16,391 bases of DNA from positions 1-16,391 of the forward strand of contig CAJPNZ010000069.1 of assembly GCA_905372155.1 (NCBI GenBank). The letters are read 5' to 3'. A program made the position numbers and the translations under genes. The notes under the pieces are model-generated. The model was given only the letters and a program-made list of their open reading frames with translations. It did no database searches and was not told the origin of the DNA. Source of the DNA: Propionibacteriaceae bacterium (GTDB taxonomy: Bacteria > Actinomycetota > Actinomycetes > Propionibacteriales > Propionibacteriaceae). Below are positions 1 to 5,863 of this stretch, piece by piece; the stretch's first letter is position 1; each line of letters opens with the position of its first letter.

Positions 1-42
1 CCACACACCAACACCCGGAGACAACAAAGGGAAACTCTGACC

Positions 43-92
43 AAAAGTTAAGGTGGCATCGCGGAGCGAGTCACCCGGTCCCCGGGCATGAC
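43..92 (+). promoter_or_regulatory. T-box-like antiterminator motif with downstream hairpin (possible remnant)
   Basis: Positions 50-63 read AAGGTGGCATCGCG, close to the T-box consensus AGGGTGGNACCGCG with two deviations. A small CGC/GCG stem follows. Then comes a hairpin with GTCA-CCCGG (70-78) pairing to CCGGG (82-86) and TGAC (89-92), in the place where a T-box terminator or sequestrator hairpin would sit. Stem I and the specifier loop would lie left of the window, so they cannot be checked. No aminoacyl-tRNA synthetase or amino-acid gene follows on this strand, which argues for a decayed element or a chance match. Confidence 0.22.
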
Positions 93-236
93 GTGGTCCC
101 GGAGCAGCAGTCCATCAAGCTTCGGCGGGCGGCCCCACCGGACCCGATCACGAAGGTCTCCTCCACACCACCATGGATTTGACCGCCCTCCCCCGAGCAA
201 ATTGAGCGGGGTGTCTCGCGGCAGGTTCTCTCAGGG

Positions 237-266
237 GGTTCACAGGGCTGAACCGGGGCTGACCCC
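237..266 (+). promoter_or_regulatory. Two adjacent hairpins upstream of the DUF1707 gene
   Basis: GGTTCA (237-242) pairs with TGAACC (249-254) across a 6-nt loop. GGGG (255-258) pairs with CCCC (263-266) across CTGA and follows directly. They end 38 bp before the start codon at 305. No T-run follows, so an intrinsic terminator is not assured. An operator or leader structure is equally possible. Confidence 0.3.
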
Positions 267-304
267 AATGGTGCAGTCATGGCAGCAGTGCGACACTGGA
301 ATGC

Positions 305-853
305 ATGACCACGCCGAACATCAGTGACACCGCCCGGGAGAAAGCCATCGAACTCGTTCAGCGCGCCTACGCCGAGGGACGCATAAACGAGCCGGAACTG
401 GAGCATCGGTTGGATCTGATTCTCGAGGCCGGTTCGCAACAGCAGCTCCGCCTGGCGGTCGCGGACCTGCCCGCCCCGCCACAAACGCTGGCGTCGGCGC
501 AGTCACTCGCAGCCGTTCCCCGGCCCACCACATCCTCCACCGACATGGCTGCGCTGATCCACTTCTCCGGACTGTTCTCGGGGCCGATTGGCCCAGGTCT
601 GGCCTGGTTGGCGACCAAGAAGAACTCGACGGTCAATCGCGAAGCAGCGAAAGCGTTGAACTACCAAATCCTGGCTGTTGCAGGCTTCGCGGTGGCCATG
701 CTGCTGAGCATCATAGGTTTCGGAATTCCGGCTTTCCTGTGGTCCGCGGGTTGCCTGGCGCTCACCATCATCAGCGCGGTCAAAGCAAGTCGAGGCGAGG
801 ACTGGGAGAATCCACTGACCCAGATCACCGGTTTCCGACCCATCGCGTATTGA
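305..853 (+). CDS. DUF1707 and DUF4870 domain membrane protein
   Basis: 182 aa. Residues about 5-55 carry the DUF1707 pattern: a helical stretch on RAYAEGRINEPELEHRLD, then LDLILEA and LRLAVADLP. This small cytoplasmic domain of unknown function is common in actinobacterial membrane and envelope proteins. A low-complexity linker follows, then a DUF4870-like region (about 78-175) with a short hydrophobic segment, a conserved-looking N-R-E-A-x-K-A-L-N-Y-Q motif and two clear membrane helices (about 120-160). The start chosen is ATG 305, because an ATG at 301 in another frame stops quickly. Only a weak GGA lies upstream. The gene stands alone and its function is unknown. The domain calls come from motif recognition. 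Confidence 0.85.
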   Translation: MTTPNISDTAREKAIELVQRAYAEGRINEPELEHRLDLILEAGSQQQLRLAVADLPAPPQTLASAQSLAAVPRPTTSSTDMAALIHFSGLFSGPIGPGLAWLATKKNSTVNREAAKALNYQILAVAGFAVAMLLSIIGFGIPAFLWSAGCLALTIISAVKASRGEDWENPLTQITGFRPIAY

Positions 854-924
854 ACTTGTTTCTTGAACGCCAATCCACCAGGACAACCATTTCGTTCCAG
901 GCGTCATAAACTTGACGAACTCCT

Positions 925-1005
925 GGAGGCTTATTCGCGGCCATCCTCAAGCGTGCCCTGAGTATGGTTTTCACTGGCCAACGCGCCGCCCGTGAATAAG
1001 CCTCC
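925..1005. repeat. 15-bp inverted repeat flanking 51 bp
   Basis: The left arm (925-939) begins GGAGGCTTATTC. The right arm (991-1005) is its reverse complement with one mismatch in 15. The 51-bp centre contains no gene. The shape would fit a stem-loop or a tiny 81-bp non-autonomous element with terminal inverted repeats. The flanking bases do not form an obvious target-site duplication. Confidence 0.5.
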
Positions 1006-1026
1006 CGACATCAAACAGTTTCCTAT

Positions 1027-1278
1027 TCAGTTTTCAAGTGCGTCGGGAATCCAGGTTTCCGGCACCCCGGCTCCGTCGAAAAGGCACCCCGGCAACCACA
1101 TGGGATTTGCCAGATGCCCCCCGAGACATTCGTCGATCCGCCCAAGTTCGGGATCCACGTCGCTTCGCTCCACGGCCGGGCATCCCTCTCCTCTCAGGAC
1201 CTTGAGCCTGGAGGTTTTCCGCGGAACTTCCAAAGATGTTGATTTGCACTCCTTCGTTCTTCTCATGAGAACAACCAT
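1027..1278 (-). CDS. Possible small hypothetical protein (83 aa)
   Basis: An open frame from ATG 1278 (alternative ATG 1266) to TGA at 1027. The frame has a protein-like composition, with Asp/Glu, Leu and four cysteines (motifs ECKS, GEGCP, DECLGG and PGCLF) and two tryptophans. The competing frames here are Arg/Ser/Pro-rich. Against it: no Shine-Dalgarno sequence, a modest third-position GC bias, no recognised family, and the same frame stays open through cbiO, so openness alone is weak evidence. It could be a gene fragment. Confidence 0.25.
   Translation of the reverse strand: MVVLMRRTKECKSTSLEVPRKTSRLKVLRGEGCPAVERSDVDPELGRIDECLGGHLANPMWLPGCLFDGAGVPETWIPDALEN
1256..1275. promoter_or_regulatory. 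20-bp near-perfect palindrome
   Basis: GTTC, then the perfect 12-bp core TTCTCATGAGAA (1260-1271), then CAAC. In total 18 of 20 positions are symmetric. It sits in an AT-rich island and looks like a repressor operator. The nearest candidate start codons (1266 and 1278, minus strand) belong to a doubtful small ORF, so its target is unknown. Confidence 0.35.
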
Positions 1279-1340
1279 TTCTTGTGAATTTCTTTTGATT
1301 CGTGTTCGGGGGCCGCGCGCCGACGCCTCAGCAACCCCGT

Positions 1341-1358
1341 GAACCCGGCGATGGGTTC
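1341..1358 (-). terminator. Hairpin just after the cbiO stop codon
   Basis: GAACCC (1341-1346) pairs with GGGTTC (1353-1358) across 6 nt, and two wobble pairs can extend the stem. It lies 3 bp past the cbiO stop codon. No U-run follows on the cobalt operon strand, so it may slow or protect the transcript end without being a classical terminator. Confidence 0.35.
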
Positions 1359-1361
1359 GTT

Positions 1362-2162
1362 TCAGCCGGTGAGCCAGCGCTGCCTGACCTGTTCGAGGCT
1401 GGTGGCGGGTGGTTCCCACCCCAGCGCCGCGGACAGCTGCAGCAGGATTGGTTGACGCAGACGGGCGGCCGCCAGGAGCTCGGCGTCGCTGAGCAGCTCC
1501 ACGAGCGCGCCCTGCCGCAACCTCCCATCGGTCATCACCGCGGCGTGAGTGGCGAAGGCCAGGGCGTTGTCCACCTCGTGGGTCGAGAACACCAGCGTGG
1601 TGCCCCGCGCGTTGATCTCCCCCAACGTCTGCAGCAGGGCCTCTACCCCGGCGGGATCCAGCCCTGCCGTCGGTTCGTCGAGCAGCAACACGTCCACGTT
1701 CATCGCCAACGCACCAGCGATGACCACGCGTTTTCGCTCCCCGTAGCTGAGTTGATGGGTAGGCCGGTCGGCCAGGTGTTCGATGCCCATGGCGGATATC
1801 GCCGAGTCCGTGGCCTCGGCGGCCTCGGTCTCGGACAGCCCCAGGTTCAACGGACCAAAGCTCACGTCCTGCCGCACGTCCGCAGAGAACAACTGGTCGT
1901 CCGGGTCCTGCAGCACCAGCTGCACGCGACGACGATGCTCCCTGAGCCCGGCACGGTCGAAACGCACCGGCTCCCCGTCGAGGAGAACCCGTCCGGCCGA
2001 TGGCCGGTGCGCACCTGCGATGGTGCGCAGCAGGGTGGTTTTGCCCGAGCCGTTGGCACCGAGCAACGCCATCCTGGCCCCTGCGGGAACCTCCAGGTCG
2101 AGGTCCCGCAGCACCTCGCGCCCCTCGAAACCCGCGACGATTCCCGCCGCAACCAGCCTCAT
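1362..2162 (-). CDS. cbiO: Cobalt ECF transporter ATPase CbiO
   Basis: 266 aa ATP-binding subunit that powers cobalt uptake with CbiM, CbiN and CbiQ at the inner face of the membrane. Visible motifs are Walker A GANGSGKTT (about 35-43), a Q-loop LVLQDPDDQLF (Gln about 85) with the D-P-x-D-Q-L-F signature typical of ECF ATPases, the ABC signature LSYGE (about 137-141), Walker B VLLLDEP (catalytic Glu about 163), and a switch histidine in FSTHEVD. The start chosen is ATG 2162, which overlaps the cbiQ stop by 4 bp (ATGA) and gives the usual family N-terminus. An in-frame GTG at 2186 would add 8 residues without a better ribosome site. It is last in the cbiMNQO operon. Confidence 0.93.
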   Translation of the reverse strand: MRLVAAGIVAGFEGREVLRDLDLEVPAGARMALLGANGSGKTTLLRTIAGAHRPSAGRVLLDGEPVRFDRAGLREHRRRVQLVLQDPDDQLFSADVRQDVSFGPLNLGLSETEAAEATDSAISAMGIEHLADRPTHQLSYGERKRVVIAGALAMNVDVLLLDEPTAGLDPAGVEALLQTLGEINARGTTLVFSTHEVDNALAFATHAAVMTDGRLRQGALVELLSDAELLAAARLRQPILLQLSAALGWEPPATSLEQVRQRWLTG

Positions 2163-2917
2163 CGCGTCCACAACGCAACTCCCCACGTGAGGATCATTCC
2201 CACCAACACCCAGACCGGGAGATGCCGGTTTCCGCGCCGGGACGGCAGGGTGGTCAAGGTTGATTCGTGTCCCCGGATGGCCAGGCCATCAGCCAGGCGG
2301 GCGGATGCCAGCCAGGTCCGCACGGCGACCGCACCGACCAGTTGCCCCGTCTCGGCGAACCGTCGCTTCAGGGGCCCGGTGCCACCGAGACGCTGCTGCT
2401 GGGCCTGATGCACCAGGACCAGTGAGTTCCAGGCGGTGAAGATCATCCGGTACATCAGCGAGGCGATCTCGATCAGGGAGGCCGGGACGTGCAGTTTCCT
2501 CAGCCAGCTGAGCAGATCCACCATGGGGGTGGTCATGGCCAGCACCAGCACTCCCAGGGTTCCGGCCGTCGCGCGCAGCAGCAGACCGACCCCCAGGGCG
2601 ATGTCGGCGTCCCGGATCCCCAGCCAGCCCCAACGCCAACCGGGTCCCTCGAAAGCGCCGATCGTCAGCATCGCCGAGACCGCTCCCAGGAGGATGAACA
2701 CTGCGGGGGCGGTCATGGCTGCGACCACCATGCGGGCCGGAATCCTGGCGACGGCGAGGGCCGCGATGGCCATTGCCGCGACGAGCACCGCGGTTGGCCA
2801 GGGACGGGCCAGCAGTGCCGTCAGCACGAGCAGCAGCGACAGGCCCACCTTCTGACCGACCGGGACGGCTCGCCAAGGACCGCCCCAGGCGGCGTCATCC
2901 AGGCCGCTAATCCTCAA
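2159..2917 (-). CDS. cbiQ: Cobalt ECF transporter transmembrane component CbiQ
   Basis: 252 aa. This is the T-component that links the ATPase to the substrate-binding CbiM/CbiN. Hydrophobic segments lie at about 25-60, 65-85, 105-130 and 235-248. Toward the C-terminus the A-R-x-x-x-G-x-x-I-R-G stretch (in ARLADGLAIRG, about 207-217) matches the coupling-helix signature of T-components that docks on the ATPase. The start is TTG 2917, supported by GGGAGG about 10 nt upstream. This start lies inside the end of cbiN (11-bp overlap), and the stop overlaps cbiO by 4 bp, so translational coupling is likely. Confidence 0.9.
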   Translation of the reverse strand: MRISGLDDAAWGGPWRAVPVGQKVGLSLLLVLTALLARPWPTAVLVAAMAIAALAVARIPARMVVAAMTAPAVFILLGAVSAMLTIGAFEGPGWRWGWLGIRDADIALGVGLLLRATAGTLGVLVLAMTTPMVDLLSWLRKLHVPASLIEIASLMYRMIFTAWNSLVLVHQAQQQRLGGTGPLKRRFAETGQLVGAVAVRTWLASARLADGLAIRGHESTLTTLPSRRGNRHLPVWVLVGMILTWGVALWTR

Positions 2918-3221
2918 CGGAAGCGGACCTCCCGGCTTCTTTCTCGGCCTTGCGCCTACCGGCCATGCGGCCGAGGCAGTAGAACATGATCCCGGAACCG
3001 AGGGCGGCCTGCATGGCGAACAGACCTGACTCTACTTCCGCGCCCGCGGGTGGGGCGATGGGTTCGAACCAGGGTTTGGCGCCGTTCTCCTCCAGGATGT
3101 CGGTCACGGCCGAATCGGTGCCGCCGAACTCGGATTCGGCGGGTGCCGTGTAGAACGGGATGCAGAACAGCAGAACCAGGGCGACGAGGCCCGCGGCGAT
3201 TCCCCATTTGTTCAGTTTCAT
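2907..3221 (-). CDS. cbiN: Cobalt transport protein CbiN
   Basis: 104 aa, normal for CbiN. The small auxiliary subunit works with CbiM in cobalt-specific uptake. It has an N-terminal membrane helix (about 8-27), an outer loop with the family-type stretch E-F-x-G-T-D and ending in W-F-E-P, then a second helix (about 66-86) followed by a basic tail (GRMAGRRK). ATG 3221 overlaps the cbiM stop by 4 bp (ATGA). The presence of CbiN points to cobalt rather than nickel as substrate, since NikMNQO systems use a different N component. Confidence 0.92.
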   Translation of the reverse strand: MKLNKWGIAAGLVALVLLFCIPFYTAPAESEFGGTDSAVTDILEENGAKPWFEPIAPPAGAEVESGLFAMQAALGSGIMFYCLGRMAGRRKAEKEAGRSASVED

Positions 3222-3895
3222 GACGCCACCTCCACGTCCTTGCGGGAAAGCACACCGAGCCTAGACAACTCGGGCGATGCGACCCTGGTCAGGAAGGAGA
3301 ACAGGAACACGCCGAGAACGCCCTCGGCGAGAGCCAGCGGGATCTGGGTCAAGGCGAAGATGGACATGAACTTCACCAGAGTGGCCCCGAAGCTGCCCTC
3401 GGTGCCCGGGTATGCAATGGCCAGCTGGAAGCTCGTGACGACATAGGTGCTGAGGTCTGCGACGGCCATGGCGAGGAACACCGCCACCATCTTGTTGACC
3501 TTCTTGAACAGCACCCACATCAGGTAGCCGCACCACGGGCCCGCGATGGCCATGGAGAACACGTTCGCCCCGAGGGTCGTGAGGCCTCCGTGCGCCAGCA
3601 GGATCGCCTGGAACAGCAGCACGATGGTCCCGAGGAAGGCCAGGACCGGAGGTTTGAACAGCACGGCCCCGGCCCCCGTCCCTGTCGGATGCGAGGAGGA
3701 ACCCGTGACCGAGGGCAGTTTCACCGCCGATAGCGCGAAGGTGAAGGCGCCGGCAGCGGCCAGCAGGAGTTTGGAATCAGGATCCTTGCGCACCTGCCTC
3801 ACGACGGCTTTGGCCCCGTGGGCCACGAACGGCGCCGAGGCCACGAACCAGGCAGCGGCCTGCAAAGGAGGCAGGAAGCCCTCTGCGATGTGCAT
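3218..3895 (-). CDS. cbiM: Cobalt ECF transporter substrate-binding component CbiM
   Basis: 225 aa integral membrane S-component that binds Co(II). The N-terminus Met-His-Ile-Ala-Glu-Gly-Phe is the family metal site, where Met1 and His2 ligate the ion. A second ligand His69 lies in SSSHPTGTG. Several membrane helices follow. The start chosen is ATG 3895. It places His at position 2 as the metal site requires, and it has AAGGGA 10 nt upstream. The GTG at 3904 would add three residues and bury the metal-binding N-terminus, and its spacing to the ribosome site is too short. Expression is very likely controlled by the upstream cobalamin riboswitch. Confidence 0.93.
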   Translation of the reverse strand: MHIAEGFLPPLQAAAWFVASAPFVAHGAKAVVRQVRKDPDSKLLLAAAGAFTFALSAVKLPSVTGSSSHPTGTGAGAVLFKPPVLAFLGTIVLLFQAILLAHGGLTTLGANVFSMAIAGPWCGYLMWVLFKKVNKMVAVFLAMAVADLSTYVVTSFQLAIAYPGTEGSFGATLVKFMSIFALTQIPLALAEGVLGVFLFSFLTRVASPELSRLGVLSRKDVEVAS

Positions 3896-3913
3896 GACGA
3901 ACACATCCCTTCT

Positions 3914-3932
3914 GCGGAATCATGCGTTCCGC
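3914..3932 (-). promoter_or_regulatory. Expression-platform hairpin beside the cbiM ribosome site
   Basis: GCGGAA (3914-3919) and TTCCGC (3927-3932) form a perfect 6-bp stem with the 7-nt loop CGCATGA (minus strand). On the minus strand it ends right before AGAAGGGA, the cbiM Shine-Dalgarno region. Its position after the cobalamin aptamer fits a P13-type hairpin that controls ribosome access, possibly by a loop-loop contact with the aptamer. Confidence 0.5.
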
Positions 3933-3934
3933 GA

Positions 3935-4035
3935 CGGGGCGTGGGACGAGTTTCTGACTCACCTGGTTTGGCTCACAGTGGCGCGACCGTCCCGGACTTC
4001 CACCGGGTTCCTCGTGACTAACCCACGCTTCGGGC
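3935..4035 (-). ncRNA. Short cobalamin riboswitch upstream of cbiM
   Basis: Read on the minus strand, the leader shows conserved cobalamin-aptamer blocks in order. GAGGAACCCGGTG (4013-4001) is followed by a CCCGG/CCGGG stem enclosing GGAAGT, then GACGG, the hallmark GCCACTGTGA (centred 3976-3982), and a B12-box variant GAGTCAGAAACTC (3960-3948). A closing helix of GCGTGGG (4028-4022) with CCCACGC (3945-3939) brackets it. Only about 14 nt separate the GCCACTG block from the B12 box, so the peripheral arms of large cobalamin riboswitches are missing. It resembles a reduced or class II-like aptamer. Known members repress cobalt import when cobalamin is plentiful. Precise ends are estimated. Confidence 0.78.
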
Positions 4036-4038
4036 CTC

Positions 4039-4068
4039 ACACTACCGGAACGAAACGCGGTATCCGCA
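4039..4068 (-). promoter_or_regulatory. Candidate promoter for riboswitch-cbiMNQO
   Basis: On the minus strand a -10-like TAGTGT (4044-4039) lies 18 bp after a weak -35-like TGCGGA (4068-4063). Transcription would begin about 4032, just before the aptamer closing helix at 4028. The hexamers are poor matches and the call rests mainly on position. Confidence 0.3.
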
Positions 4069-4080
4069 CCCTGCCGGAGG

Positions 4081-4115
4081 TAGCCATTTGCGCCAGGCAA
4101 GGATCCGGATGGCTA
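4081..4115. repeat. Nested inverted repeat between cobH and the riboswitch
   Basis: TAGCCAT (4081-4087) and ATGGCTA (4109-4115) are perfect inverted arms. Inside, TTGC (4088-4091) and GCAA (4097-4100) are a second inverted pair. The result is a hairpin with an asymmetric internal loop, or an operator-like site upstream of the cbiM promoter. No regulator can be assigned. Confidence 0.4.
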
Positions 4116-4215
4116 GGAAAGCCTTTACTTGTCCACTGGTCCGGACCGAGCCCCACCACCGAAACGATGGCCCACCGTTCACCGGCCACGGGTTCGCCGG
4201 GGACGTGTCGTTGGC

Positions 4216-4248
4216 CCTGTGGCCCCGACCGGGCCGATGGCCCACAGG
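4216..4248 (-). terminator. Strong GC hairpin after cobH
   Basis: CCTGTGG (4216-4222) pairs with CCACAGG (4242-4248). Two more G-C pairs continue after a C/C mismatch. It starts 8 bp past the cobH stop codon on the minus strand. No T-run follows, so it may be a Rho-assisted or mRNA-stabilising structure that separates cobH from the riboswitch unit. Confidence 0.4.
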
Positions 4249-4255
4249 ACCCCGG

Positions 4256-4903
4256 TCACAGCTCGGACTCGCTCGCCAGGGCGTTGATCGCCGAAGCGGC
4301 CAGCGCGGATCCCCCACGATGCCCGTGAACCACGAGCCACGGCACCCCGAAATCGGAATCCGCGAGGGCCTGTTTCGACTCTGCCGAGCCGACGAAACCG
4401 ACGGGCACGCCGATGATCGCCGCGGGACGCGGCCCGCCGTCGGCGATCACTTCCAGGAGGTGGAACAGCGCCGTCGGGGCGTTTCCGATGGCGACCACCG
4501 CGCCCTCGAGGTCATCGCCCCACAGCGACACCGCGGCCGCGGAACGGGTGGTTCCCCACTCATCGGCCAGCGCCGCCGCCCGTTCGTCGCGCAGGAGACA
4601 GCGCACCTCGTTGTCGGCGGGAAGGCGCCTGCGGGTGATACCGGACTTGACCATGTTCGCGTCGGTGAAAATCGGTGCTCCCCCACGCAGGGCACCGCGC
4701 ACGGCGGACACCAGGTCAGATTGGAAGACGATTCGTCGGGGCAGGTCGAGATCGCCGGCGGTGTGGATCATGCGCACCACCACCTGGGCCTCCTCGGGGG
4801 TGAAAGCCGTCAGGTCGGCTCCCTCCCGGACGATGCGGAAGGACTCCTTGGAAATGGCGGAGCCGTTGGTTTCGTAGAAGTAGCGTCTCTCGGGTCGCTT
4901 CAT
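4256..4903 (-). CDS. cobH: Precorrin-8X methylmutase (CobH/CbiC)
   Basis: 215 aa. It moves the methyl group from C-11 to C-12, converting (cobalt-)precorrin-8 to (hydrogeno- or cob-)byrinate in corrin ring synthesis. Family features are the MIHTAGD stretch with the catalytic His (about 47), a Q-S-D segment, TDANMVKSGI, LWGDDLEGAVVAIGNAPTALF and the C-terminal GVPVGFVGSAESK. The start chosen is ATG 4903 with AGGTGA about 8 nt upstream; an in-frame GTG at 4915 would add four residues. The cobH and cbiC names depend on the aerobic or anaerobic route, which this window cannot decide. It lies upstream of the cobalt importer on the same strand. Confidence 0.92.
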   Translation of the reverse strand: MKRPERRYFYETNGSAISKESFRIVREGADLTAFTPEEAQVVVRMIHTAGDLDLPRRIVFQSDLVSAVRGALRGGAPIFTDANMVKSGITRRRLPADNEVRCLLRDERAAALADEWGTTRSAAAVSLWGDDLEGAVVAIGNAPTALFHLLEVIADGGPRPAAIIGVPVGFVGSAESKQALADSDFGVPWLVVHGHRGGSALAASAINALASESEL

Positions 4904-4911
4904 CACCGAGG

Positions 4912-5070
4912 TCACCTGCCGGCCGCGGTCAGGACGGCCCCGGTTTCCACCGGGGTGATGAACCCCACCCGCTCTCCGCCGGACTCACCGCTGTTCTCAT
5001 CCACGGTGTGTCGGGAGTGCGGGAGACCGGGGCAACGGTCATGTTCAACGGTTCGGATCATGCCTGCCAT
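4912..5070 (-). CDS. Possible 52-aa ORF or gene remnant before cobH
   Basis: An ATG 5070 frame runs to TGA at 4912, 8 bp before the cobH start. Its second half (GERVGFITPVETGAVL, then TAAGR) has the GC-rich third positions of real genes here and a protein-like sequence. The first half is less convincing and the ribosome site is weak (GGGTAG). The sequence resembles the tail of a longer protein that has lost its front. No family is recognised. If real, it would be translated together with cobH. Confidence 0.3.
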   Translation of the reverse strand: MAGMIRTVEHDRCPGLPHSRHTVDENSGESGGERVGFITPVETGAVLTAAGR

Positions 5071-5125
5071 TTTGTTCTACCCGCTTGCCCGTTGTGGGAG
5101 ACGACATCCGGGAATGCCGTAGGGC

Positions 5126-5131
5126 TACGAT
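5126..5131 (+). promoter_or_regulatory. -10 element for leaderless lipB
   Basis: TACGAT lies exactly 7 nt before ATG 5139, the spacing expected if the transcript starts at the start codon. No good -35 hexamer is visible. The same arrangement occurs at lipA, the ABC-F gene and the TetR-linked exporter. Confidence 0.45.
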
Positions 5132-5138
5132 GTCCGCG

Positions 5139-5822
5139 ATGTTGACCTTCGAGTACCGCGGCTTGGGCCCCGATCATTTCCGCAGCGACTACCGGGAATC
5201 GTGGGATTACCAGCGCCAGGTGCACGCCGAGGTAGCGGCCGGGAAACGACCCGGGCACGTGATCCTGCTGGAGCACGAACCCGTCTACACGGCGGGACGG
5301 GCCACCCTGCCAGAGGAGCGTCCCTTCGACGGCACCCCGGTGGTGGACGTGGACCGGGGCGGGAAGATCACCTGGCACGGCCCCGGCCAGCTCACCGGCT
5401 ACCCGGTCCTGCCTCTGCCCGATGGTGTCGGGGTGGTGGATCCGATCCGGCGTTTCGAGGACGCCGTCGTCGACCTGCTGACCGGTTATGGCCTGGCCGG
5501 GCGTCGCGTGGTGGGCAGGACCGGGGTCTGGCTGCCCGCTTCCGGGGGCCGGCCGGAACGCAAGATCTGCGCCATCGGGATCAGGGTTGCCAGACGAACC
5601 ACGATGCACGGTTTCGCCCTGAATGTGCTCCCCAACCAGGAGGCGTTCGGAAACATCGTTCCCTGCGGCATCAGCGATGCCGGGGTGACCTCATTGGCGG
5701 AGGAACTGCCCGGGAAATGGGACGTCGCTGCAGTTGCCCACGAGCTGGAACCCCATCTCCACAGGCACCTGAAAACCTTCATTCATGACGCGGGTTTCTC
5801 GGAGGCACCTCGGGAGGTGTGA
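5139..5822 (+). CDS. lipB: Octanoyl-[ACP]:protein octanoyltransferase LipB
   Basis: 227 aa. It transfers octanoate from acyl carrier protein to the lipoyl-domain lysine of dehydrogenase E2 subunits and glycine cleavage H protein, in the cytoplasm. The PROSITE-like motif RGGKITWHGPGQLTGYP begins at residue 73. The catalytic Cys (NIVPCGI) falls at 176 and the partner Lys (ERKICAIG) at 142 when ATG 5139 is used, the same numbering as reported for the M. tuberculosis enzyme. ATG 5139 also gives the common MLxFEYRGLG start and a leaderless promoter fit. ATG 5130 with AGGG upstream is an alternative (+3 residues). It is followed by lipA after 41 bp. Confidence 0.95.
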   Translation: MLTFEYRGLGPDHFRSDYRESWDYQRQVHAEVAAGKRPGHVILLEHEPVYTAGRATLPEERPFDGTPVVDVDRGGKITWHGPGQLTGYPVLPLPDGVGVVDPIRRFEDAVVDLLTGYGLAGRRVVGRTGVWLPASGGRPERKICAIGIRVARRTTMHGFALNVLPNQEAFGNIVPCGISDAGVTSLAEELPGKWDVAAVAHELEPHLHRHLKTFIHDAGFSEAPREV

Positions 5823-5850
5823 CGGACCACACGGCCAGCGTCTCAGCAGG

Positions 5851-5856
5851 TATCAT
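5851..5856 (+). promoter_or_regulatory. -10 element for leaderless lipA
   Basis: TATCAT, one base from TATAAT, ends 7 nt before the GTG start at 5864, and no Shine-Dalgarno sequence is properly placed. lipA is therefore likely to have its own promoter and a leaderless transcript in addition to any read-through from lipB. Confidence 0.5.
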
Positions 5857-5863
5857 CCCCTGA

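Larger units (their letters stand above)
1..304. other. Non-coding left edge upstream of the DUF1707 gene
   Basis: No convincing gene is seen. Short open frames on both strands are R/P/S-rich and look like shadows of GC-rich DNA. The stretch holds a T-box-like motif with a hairpin (about 43-92) and two adjacent hairpins (237-266), described separately. A 10-codon ATG frame at 172 has no recognisable Shine-Dalgarno sequence and is not called. Confidence 0.5.
854..1361. other. 508-bp convergent intergenic region with inverted repeats
   Basis: This lies between the 3' ends of the DUF1707 gene (+) and cbiO (-). It is more AT-rich than its neighbours in places (about 845-1025 and 1225-1305). It contains a 15-bp inverted repeat (925-939/991-1005), a near-perfect 20-bp palindrome (1256-1275), a perfect 10-bp palindrome TTCCGCGGAA (1217-1226), a hairpin next to the cbiO stop (1341-1358), and one low-confidence small ORF on the minus strand (1027-1278). 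No recognisable gene family is seen. Confidence 0.6.

Noticed and set aside
883..1281. 11-bp direct repeat ACAACCATTTC at 883 and 1271
   Set aside because: It is too short and isolated to mean more than chance, since the flanking bases differ.
1027..2178. 383-aa minus-strand frame spanning cbiO
   Set aside because: Over cbiO it is an Arg/Gly-rich shadow with no domain; cbiO itself carries all ATPase motifs in another frame. Only the portion beyond cbiO (1027-1278) was kept, as a low-confidence small ORF.
1302..2408. 368-aa plus-strand frame opposite cbiO and cbiQ
   Set aside because: It has the Gln/His/Arg-rich composition typical of antisense shadows in GC-rich genes, with no start signal and no family resemblance.
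4088..5122. 344-aa plus-strand frame opposite cobH
   Set aside because: It covers the riboswitch-cobH interval antisense. The composition is Gly/Arg/His-rich and no motif is seen.
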